Source: Patescibacteria group bacterium
Lineage (GTDB): Bacteria; Patescibacteria; Paceibacteria; Paceibacterales; UBA10102
NCBI GenBank assembly: GCA_024239055.1
Contig: JANBVJ010000006.1
Location: 1-27,893 of the forward strand
DNA: 27,893 nucleotides
Reading direction: 5' to 3'
The notes beneath the pieces were generated by a model. It was not told where the DNA came from, made no database searches, and saw only the letters and a program-made list of their open reading frames with translations. Position numbers and translations under genes: made by a program. The first letter of the stretch is position 1; every line of letters begins with the position of its first letter. Shown here piece after piece: positions 22,101 through 25,210 of the stretch.

Positions 22101-22522
22101 CCAATATTATTAGATTCGAATTACCTCCAATCTTACTTGCTCAAAGCATAGAAGGATCAGGTGACTTTGCCAAATCTAGTGCTGAAATCCCATACATAAT
22201 TACACTTCCACCGTTCATCTGTGATGAAATGCTAGGAATCACTCAAAATTGTGTAAATGAGGAATTGATCAGTATGCCTGTAGCATTTGTCTTTGAATCT
22301 GAGGGAGTAGATTATACTGCATCGACAAGTGTAATGGTAGATCTTAGACCAATACCATTTGACTTACCACAATTCCAGATTATCCTATTAGGAATAGTCC
22401 TAATTGTGAGTGCAATTGCTGGAAACTTCATCAGATCAAGGATTAGAGGAAAAGGAAGAGGCAAAAAGATAAGTAAAAGAGCAAGAACGAAGAAATTCAA
22501 GAAGAAATTCGATTCATCATAG
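7157..22522 (+). CDS. Giant mosaic surface protein with LamG repeats and C-terminal membrane anchor (5121 aa)
   Basis: GTG 7157 is the only standard start before the in-frame stop at 7091 that retains the N-terminal helix (about 18-38). AYA sites follow near 60-62. LamG/ConA-like units (YFESDI, W.F, INFWINGD, DDGQWHMV, DE.AIWNGY.LT..DID) lie at about 146-380, 407-672, 685-932, 958-1227, 2245-2505, 2554-2788, 2827-3084, 3091-3332, 3559-3797, 3847-4083 and 4112-4350. Five other beta-sandwich repeats lie at about 1257-2245 and one at 3362-3549. DTVTxSDQ linkers separate units. Three FN3 domains (about 4416-4703), a Cna-B-like domain (about 4703-4785), a Gly/Ser hinge (about 4910-4926), an anchor domain with two Cys, a helix (about 5073-5093) and a K/R-rich tail complete it. 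NxS/T sites are abundant. LamG folds commonly bind glycans or proteins. I infer an adhesin or long surface fibre. Domain limits are by eye. Confidence 0.88.
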   Translation: MKRQKRDGSHSDLNETGIFVFLTMVIFFIAVGFPTLINTSPTLGYEGVEWTPVTTYYQQAYAEQEMMQTLAFTNFNPIVISAFLVMPTAIDNPPPDPMQYFELKYSQLIQIDTGFIPFVKELINHEMFTPPDFLPKAYATHIGVNHTGYKNTGSLGTSANALYFESDIEVDFNLNSSGIIGQAVIQEGLSSGDDAGDIRFGSTPSDWNFIHAGNVGNNLTSINFWINGDVDGAPEYPMLDTKTTSTSAGLRIFTSGATTCLRLDEAQSTTILSGCPAGLGIPADDGQWHMVTFVLDKGNTSKAIGNHRICVDAVCSQTAMSGFLQNFTGTFDTAGHAMRIGAEHHGAVFNTFNVDETIVWNGYQLTQSDIDTMWNSGAGASASSIGSSFQVLAQSFDDLQALPVVSVCDSDIGSAFRVGCYTFDTEELLSEATIYTNLGNLSTSANAVYFEADVSSTFVSNSSGIIGQGVIQNGTNSGDTQGEIRFGSDTSLFNFMHVGNEGSNVTSINLWINGDVDGDPNYPILSNYNKGTGESNGFMIYTLVNEMRITMAENLTQIAFEQPYGTIGIPPDDGQWHMISVWFDKGNTTGDWSKMCIDGSTNCATIPASNAHTGLGGNPNDPLTIGDEEDCASNCPIPVENTFNVDEIAIWNGYRITDSDIDTMYNSGIGSTARNIQNGTEQKLFVSFDIIDGNGINATKNLGTFGSPANAFYFENSVSVAYNVNVTGKINEAVIQEGISSLDDQGEIRLGNSTNGKSQWNFIHGLTGSNLTSINFWINGDVDGAPEYPLLGSFSSNAGEQNGMNLVTRGADMCMQVRQNGTFITNANCISTIGIPADDGDWHMVTVLMDKGNSTSFATICIDGSTNCGTMNALASWSTDVADSDRELKIGGQEFSSSFVENTWNVDDFAIWNGFQLTNEDIDALFANAQVAGQTFNVTVIDVVAVVEQVILTELKQSVCDSNIGEANRVACYTFDIADCSGNICSNSGTFGSTADANHTTSNRATTVTNFFNSSAIINEAIRVNGTDFGTPLTEVHLGDFADRSQWDFLFDDNEANVTSINYWLMQDIDGGGGQPFYGTMGMGQEELGSLSYIWIGGRNVGGFINMIVEENSVNRIFTDNSAVGVPDDGNFHMVTIIMDKQNVTSTVKYCVDGSSNCTTINRATAWSNAISQTSVQDLTIGEIDCANIGASGCNNTYLQMDDLAIWKEYQLTDEDIDNLFNLATAPQQLFNVTITDIVTATDGINVTLIPTLDDQPTTIFNSMDSSFLEFDLQVELGVPFVTIGQTVDFNGEEPTKVRIFLHEADGGQNITAVIWDDNGVIDTDTIADFTEIARSNLVNSDDISGSGGTNHIWQFNFTGVGSLTGTHLVGLEIFSNSTTLIVDLSNDLEYPFGHDGSCWYAESYRSQNDTQDVLSCSSHTSTFDDLSLKVMGTKSSSEKVILDTLGEKAEANLSSQSGGDAFGFLGQSGGSGWFQDANIFDAFDEGYLGNVIPLSEDTVTRIEIIDFDCGTNNNPFGIRGVIIDKPTDSSATVPTIQATSDTFLTPVCVPSNGADDIFNVILNFTDAPELTGDYFVGITGNWTDTGKYFPAWDSVVSTGQFPMDDLPFVDSVAWEYEGTWIENNVPDDFFDTFSDINMKVIGSATAQEAPFEFVPFNRLSISEDARNLFVDIGANWGLGQEVNFTNIKPTKVRVVDFRSDSTNGTLSIKIYSNVSANIGVDQSGLVLEEQSDSYNMATQGSLFTNTNSQGNILQFNFTNASTLDGTDFAVVISGEGFNAFTELPFATTDLYDGQCLEFSGLPPAGTLEFGGVATTCTDNPFKLFAETTTQPSIVYDTSLESQEGSVKLDSTFIGNGTVIIGNRVNLTNSQISQVKVGYGTDDNTPEFDGDFFCTGANGTAIAKVWNKPTAGNLTVPTVQATSDSFTATCLDVPQNILFNFTEASPVLTGEYFIGIEFDGFNNGGGAGAVNFGVHLSNFSSGKLSYPPKPYDPIVFMGHNATGGWFEAPVSASIGIVESMHLGVIQNGTLVVAQIFNQTITDTVEVSDTDVVESEVVLMGSTYETITDQDILQPAGGLFDGFIGNLFDDPADVIYPPVKIKSLWVNFGGAVTSGSMSAVILENVTIVSTTVNDIITIAESDAFDLSTTPNTYLRDPQFGESIVFNFTDPSPFTITNTTFIGFKVNVTGNDLAFQQYTFSSETGEGVCVNVNTTGTFVSCLSPRGLGLEIVIVADEVNNFETTSGIEIDKLLVHHSFDNETGFDTAFNDSLYKNAGTIGNLGDISVLDKFTHQDNSSGISQPIAGKIGDAYRLSFESQMQIGFADVNRTENFSFLTSNETNTYSMNMWLRGDWINDVPDDYTPILSNQNADQDDGFLLGIRRTQEAVVQIFADGSGILDEINGTQKLTNNDWSMVTFILEKSNATSTAQICTNSVCESFDRNDLFPKKLAYSNKLTISDTNNNNLNLPSLLGESVTIDIDELCIWENYKLTASDIATLYNSGNGAVCGVIEEIAGTGGGLNVTLISAQIFNVTITDTVTTSDQVQTSQPPPPFNLDGLEAYWQFKETSGNTFNSNLTNIFPNGNSTSTTGMLKTNTGVIGNAWNTNGTNVNMEVSIGGVETEWRFLIANAPNDDGDFSFNFWMRDFDCIGGNEQVFDTTDGTQGVDLRLTCGGASFMRIFIAGTSGTIDENSGNDYIDIANSTYSMYTITHANNDNEIVWYRNGTDLVRVDTTDLIDGIGGTTSTPNLFNQFIGSIPVNNATFDEFSVWSRILSSVETDLLFNNGTGLDLNTITNVSNNVQINQTVPDTATVLDQVTVTKGRVHIDNLLAYYHFDDVLDSGGEDFCENERFTDFRDGADCVTLVLIEDSADQGLIAGGLETDDVNLATRAIMEEGFAGDFCPNASCIWNKLVDTDTGAITINFWLGSIADTDDVIPIMKWNFADNDKDGIRIIGSSAGSANSMSFTMFNSNDVEFSLNSGDGFLELDDPLFHMYTIVMNRGTGGDVRMYKDGVDFANGTNSNWSCIGAVVTPNGCFMDTGLGIFSDFDSPLDGCLDCRMDELAIWNRNMTAQQVESLFNNGNGLLLENQQFFDITDLEIYYQMDGTSLVNPDFTNLGQQGKGNQVSTIGTPTFQVAGIINNGTEADASGDGVLTGNFTGTDLDFLLDTNGESSINFWLFHDFDGGDRQYIFSTTDSLSDNGCTMDFNGAINAMQFECFPNSGGSGVMIGGLSATNSWVLDNDFHMWTVTMNHTNGGLQKFYLDGVQIGDQGSTTWTTKAFNSNPNDLSMFQRKNAPIDRSTEMPMDEFSLWSRILTASEVENIFNGSNALDLSQFAPTAGVLSNVTATDTVTIADQVIVNQFNDADIDTWQLREHDIVLLSNDLEVNVFTNTSDNSVAIQHVGTTGRFSFFKVFENSTLDGETIAVTWKTFLGNDDFPPDINILDGSYDRTNSTDFPEDASNPIKGAGVLTSCAGIPATPISLSTFECLLSTTGSTEGNVTLFINYETNVGTNELDIHEINVTGVGIWNFTQSHIIDYTATASDNDDGLVLADFTSLAPFDTTDLEAYWKFEETSGNMTTENFARISDANSISDTSVTKTNTGVIGNGWRTSDTATTVKVIIGGTASDWLFTSRDDTSYNWWMQSPDPSHASDTGYLFASNDFTSSVFSGDNMILLAGGTVNYNVFDGGTIVVQESAGLVDVSCRPNCTSFSMYTVTKNLTSTEVLWYRNGTLIATDTGASAGTTFPHFTPIQLFHRTNLDFFTTNKATFDEWSIWSRVLPPNEIANLFRNGSGLALESQLLPPQIILNVTITDTATVSDQVTVTGVFNVTITDTVTTSDQTITRLPTLDTTNLEAYYKFEETSGQLKNSNNTNIFPQGNSSLIVGVDKVETGLIGNAWRFDGTFGQRIGITGVSANAEWLFLGSTQMSANFWIRNASFGVTSQLVDTTVGNPRINGAELRCTNTDEFNYVQSNAGGTLENERSPQNFCINNSQTYVMYTFVRNGTSIEYHRDGVLFATDTTTGSVNITTTNFPIFGNLNKPNPSGFPFPCTQCTMDEWSFWSIPLSGTEISDLYNDGFGLELQAPVNVTTNVNIQDVVIVVNGQVSLSQPLLDITDLEGYYKFEETSGNVRNEPITNLFPQGNSSVATVTSKVNTGLFGNAWRFGLGDPLAESITLTGINANNEWNFTNSNMFSANFWIKGLQHSGTAMLFDSKDFGGSALNGINLQAIVTFDRLNYVQGSPTVTFRENEESANDFFENNDPSFSMYTFVRNGTSIQYYKNGTLFDTDTTAFNESHPLSTNFPRFGNLNDASNSRPLEGAIIDEWSFWSIPLSGNEVSILFNNGFGLELDNQTLAIQMVFNQTETDTATVLDQEQFNITKLFSDITNATDQEQFVITKLFSDTTTILDAEIISKNPVPNAINDLDAFAVGNSCELTWTTPVNLGLPLAPINGYGIFSSVDGGLFIPIIANTSNTDTAFNHTGLNAFSTYLYNVTSFSIYGTSLSSNIDSCVPQAGSDPPSIPTGLTAVNQGENVFLDWDHDGVGNPTGYKIERALGDGAFFDLVSNTADTSTNFLDNTVDPATKYRYKISAINAFGTSDPSQIATITTLFPPEQPTLTAVQDGNMITLTWTQPTSDEPINGYTIDRRINFGSLSTLIANTTTTSLTFDDLNVTKPNVFGYRVNAISILGAGTVSNIVDVVFGSHTTVIVEEQDGSGYKGGGTVRLQNSTFTLDQALDSGSTTTFDNLDSGNYNFTFIDEDNFILNKTFNFPHPTGNQSNTFTISALVFDVDCPSAGTGTDVRIKVNYTDGKDITEYPATPVCDSSDKVSWSVRWQGDAGVDMSTMIADFISNTFKTNADTFLVSAIQTDTIYNAPLNQIESVDYVVNNNVTTTDVTINFDLFLGQAPPSGGSGGSGGGGTPPAGASIPELKIELLQRLTGLSVLSRTHTFASAGDVIEGSISVEWEGEAPLTVKNIDVGEFSNIIRFELPPILLAQSIEGSGDFAKSSAEIPYIITLPPFICDEMLGITQNCVNEELISMPVAFVFESEGVDYTASTSVMVDLRPIPFDLPQFQIILLGIVLIVSAIAGNFIRSRIRGKGRGKKISKRARTKKFKKKFDSS
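7591..10835 (+). repeat. Tandem LamG block A, four units inside the giant gene
   Basis: Four units of about 240-270 residues repeat the same order: NxGxxGxxANAxYFE, then EIRxG, SINFWINGDVDG, GIPADDGQWHMVT, xxCxDGSxNC and DExAIWNGYxLTxxDIDxMxN. Conserved Cys pairs in the CIDGSTNC element suggest disulfides. Units 1-3 resemble each other most (INGDVDGAPEYP in units 1 and 3). Confidence 0.8.
10927..13890 (+). repeat. Five diverged beta-sandwich repeats inside the giant gene
   Basis: Each unit of roughly 180-210 residues has an opening strand, a V(N/D)FxxxxPTKVRIxxxx element, a FNFTxxxxLTGxxxVGI element and an ending of the LKVMG type. The pattern (motifs EEPTKVRIF, NIKPTKVRVVDF; FNFTGVGSLTGTHLVGLEI, FNFTEASPVLTGEYFIGIE) is consistent across units. 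I do not recognise the family. It looks like a jelly-roll carbohydrate-binding fold. Confidence 0.6.
14739..14782 (+). repeat. 44-bp direct repeat, copy 1 (DTVT linker)
   Basis: Identical over 44 bases to 18633-18676. It encodes the linker IFNVTITDTVTTSDQ (VFNV... in copy 2). Exact identity about 3.9 kb apart within one gene suggests recent internal recombination or duplication. Confidence 0.75.
17830..20205 (+). repeat. LamG block C, three closely related units inside the giant gene
   Basis: The three units open with LEAYWKFEETSGN, LEAYYKFEETSGQ and LEGYYKFEETSGN, and share FSMYTVTKN/YTFVRNGTSI, (L/Y)xRNGTL and DEWSxWSxxL elements. They are closer to each other in DNA than to block A, suggesting later amplification. 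The unit at 14816-15520 (LEAYWQFKETSGN) belongs to the same subgroup. Confidence 0.75.
18633..18676 (+). repeat. 44-bp direct repeat, copy 2 (DTVT linker)
   Basis: Second copy of the repeat at 14739-14782. It is preceded at about 18578 by a diverged copy encoding LNVTITDTATVSDQV, so two linkers are in tandem here. Confidence 0.75.
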
Positions 22523-22587
22523 TTGACCAAGATCTAAAATAATTTACTTAATTGAAGATTAATACCCGAAATCAGTCACTCAATCCA

Positions 22588-23163
22588 ATGAGAAATTCAA
22601 AGATCGCACTTTTCGCAATTCCAGCGATAGTTGCTCTAATGAGCATCTCACTTCTTACAACATCAATACAGACAACTCCTGTATCTGTACCAAGTTTCGA
22701 TGATCGATCTACAGTAACTGGTCATGTAATTCTACAAGTCTTTGATACACAAACTGGTGAATTAAAGTACAAAGTAGAAAATCATAATCTAGTTGTAGAT
22801 GTCGGATTAGATGAAATGGCAGAGGCAACATTTGGAGTTGGAGGAGTTGGAACAACTGTATTTGATTTCATAAATATAGGAACTGGAACAACTGCACCAA
22901 CAGCAACTGATACTGTAATTGAAACAAGTGCATGTGCAAGAATACAAGATGTAGCACCTGACGTAAACTCTGGAACTTCTGGAGAAACTTCTGTAAGTAT
23001 AATCAGCAGTTTTGACGGAGGTACGTGTGCTGGCGCAATCACCGAAGCAGGAATATTTAACCTGATTACTGGTGGACAATTGCTAGCACGTTCAACATTC
23101 GGATCCGTTACAATTGGTAGCGGAGACACGTTAAACGTAAACTACACAATAACCATAACTTAG
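22588..23163 (+). CDS. Secreted fibre/tail-like protein (191 aa)
   Basis: I choose ATG 22588 over TTG 22552 because it puts the basic MRNSK directly before a typical hydrophobic signal segment (about 6-26). The mature part contains GHVILQVFDTQTGELKY, then ENHNLVVDVGLDEMA, a Gly/Val/Thr turn, INIGTGTTAPTATDTVIE, an internal Cys pair region, ITEAGIFNLITGGQLLAR and a terminal strand DTLNVNYTITIT. From family knowledge, the sequence order NLVxxxGL, GTGTTAPTxxDT, EAGxFN, GGxxLAR, DxLxVxYTI is typical of small phage and virus tail or fibre-associated proteins and of archaeal homologues with a signal peptide. It lies 65 bases after the giant gene and 19 bases before the next gene. It may cap or join a surface fibre. 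The family call is moderate and the function is inferred. Confidence 0.75.
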   Translation: MRNSKIALFAIPAIVALMSISLLTTSIQTTPVSVPSFDDRSTVTGHVILQVFDTQTGELKYKVENHNLVVDVGLDEMAEATFGVGGVGTTVFDFINIGTGTTAPTATDTVIETSACARIQDVAPDVNSGTSGETSVSIISSFDGGTCAGAITEAGIFNLITGGQLLARSTFGSVTIGSGDTLNVNYTITIT

Positions 23164-23182
23164 GCGAGTATGAGTTAGTACG

Positions 23183-25209
23183 ATGAACCTAAACTTTTTA
23201 CACAAAAAAAAAGCATAACTGATAAAACTAAAACCTTATTTTTTCTACTACTGTTACCGTTACTTACTACAATTATCTTTGTAACAATTTCATTAGATAG
23301 TGCATACGCAGTTGATCAATTTGCAAGACCAGATGCAGACACAGGAGTAAACTGGTCTAACGAAATAGGTTGTGCAAACTTAGAGCATTGGGATTGTTTA
23401 GATGAAGTAATTCCGAATAATACAACCGATTATTTGGAATCAAATTTAATTTCAACATCCAATCAGGATATTGATTTTGCAGGTTTAACAAGTATTACAG
23501 ATCCACTTTCTTCTGATGGTCATGTAATAAGAACACAGGCAAGAGAAGCAGGTGTGGGAGTAAACGCACCATTTCTTTTAATATTTTTATCACAAGGTCA
23601 GTCATTTGACATAGCAGTTCTAAACATAACACAAGGAACTCTAACAACAACTTTTACTGAATATGAATATGCATTAACACAAGCAGAGGCAGATTCCATT
23701 ACAGATTATACAGACTTAGAAATAAGAATGGAAGCATCATGTAATTCAGGAACATGTAGTGCAGGATCATCAAGGGATAGAGTACATGTATCATGGGTAG
23801 AGTTTGCAGTATTAGATGAACCAATTATTCCTCCTCCTACTTTAGATACAGTTACAGTTGTAAATTCAACTGCACTAGAAATTAATTTCACATCACCAGT
23901 TGAAATTTCAAATATTTTATCTTATGATATTAGAAGATTCAATGGAACTGGATTTGAAACCGTTCAAAATATTCTAAATGGAACTATCCTATCCTTTATT
24001 GACTCTGAATTAATTTCAGATACTTTCTATAGGTATCATGTAGTTTCAGTTGGAAATTCATCTGAAAGCGTTCCTTCAAACGAGATCGGACAAAGAACCA
24101 CAGAAATATTATTTTCAGCAAGACCAGATAGTAACCCATCTGTGCGTTGGGTAAATGGATTGGGTAATCCTCCATGTAGTGACCTTGCAACTTTTGAATG
24201 TGTAAATGAGCAGGTCAGAGATGATAATGACTTTATACAAACTACAGCACTAGGAACATCAAATACCGATACTGACATAATGACACTCTCTGATATTGAA
24301 GATCCTGAAAGATCAGATTCACATTTCTTAAAATATACAGTTAGAGAGGCAGGAGTTGGTACTAATCCTGTAGAGTTTGAAATTCAATTAAGACAAGGAG
24401 CATCAATAATTGCATCATTTACACATTCATCTCTTCCTACATTTTATACATTATTTTCTCAGGAGTTGAACGTTACTGCTACAAATTCCATCACAGACTA
24501 TAACGACTTGGAAGTAACATTAATTGGCAGATGTAATGCAGGGTGTTCCAATCAGGAAAGAGAAAGATTTAACGTATCATTTGTAGTATTTGAAATAGAA
24601 CAGGTAAAAACAGGAAAAATTAGTGCAATTGATACAATATCACCAACTACATTAAGATTATCATGGCAGAGTGATGATTTAGATGCAGAAATTACTAATA
24701 TAATTATACAAAAAGAAAATGGAACAGATTTCGCAAATATTGGAACTGTATCAAATACAATATTCGCCTTTAACGATACAGGATTACAGGAACAAAAAAT
24801 ATTCAATTATAGAATAACAGGTCAAATAACTAATGGATTTGCATTACCATCACTAACACTAACTGGTGCAACACCACCATCAACTTCAAATTTAAATGGT
24901 AATGGAACAGTTTTAGAACCAAATTCAACAAATTCATTTACAGTTCTCGAAACAGGTGTGATTGCACAAACAATTGAACTTTTTAATGTTAACAGTTCAT
25001 CTATGCAACTAATACTGAATGATATTGATTCACAAAAATTAAACACTTATCAGATCATAAATAAAATGAATAATGGTTCTTATGATAATACTTCTAAGAT
25101 GAGAAATGCAGGTGCATTTTACGGAAATATCTATTTAGAACTATTAGATATTGATCAGTTCATTTCAGATATTGCCAATAGAATTATTGAAGAAGTGAAC
25201 GAGGGATAA
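23183..25209 (+). CDS. Secreted two-repeat RPDxD/FN3 protein with apparent frameshift at an A9 run
   Basis: The long frame is open from 23179 to TAA 25207-25209 but has no ATG, GTG or TTG before TTG 23434. Upstream of that TTG it encodes a signal peptide (TLFFLLLLPLLTTIIF then DSAYA before VDQF) and the first RPDAD domain, so 23434 cannot be the true start. ATG 23183 is one base out of frame and stops at 23216. The two frames meet at nine A (23204-23212). One extra A gives a 675-residue protein with a lysine-rich signal peptide. Its layout is RPDxD domain about 47-212, FN3 about 213-308, second RPDxD domain about 311-475 (Cys pairs, HxxxYxVREAGVG, SITDYNDLEV), FN3 about 475-563, then a C-terminal domain without a membrane helix. 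The RPDxD jelly roll is common in phage and microbial surface proteins. Confidence 0.78.
23204..23212 (+). repeat. Poly-A tract (A9) at the frame junction
   Basis: Nine consecutive A lie seven codons after ATG 23183, exactly between a start codon in one frame and a signal peptide in the next. They may be a sequencing length error, a slippage site, or a contingency (phase-variation) tract. Confidence 0.85.
25201..25204 (+). promoter_or_regulatory. GAGG ribosome binding site for the gene at 25211
   Basis: GAGG lies six bases before ATG 25211, within the last codons of the preceding gene. The two genes are separated by a single base, implying co-translation. Confidence 0.45.
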
Positions 25210-25210
25210 A

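Noticed and set aside
22807..23129. Two minus-strand open frames of 90 and 115 codons opposite the fibre-like gene
   Set aside because: They are shadows of a well-supported plus-strand gene. Their Ser/Cys/Tyr- or Pro/Val-rich composition reflects antisense of Thr/Gly codons.
23434..25209. Taking TTG 23434 as the real start of the RPDxD protein
   Set aside because: The same frame upstream encodes a signal peptide and the first part of the RPDxD domain, so this start would cut a domain and lose export.
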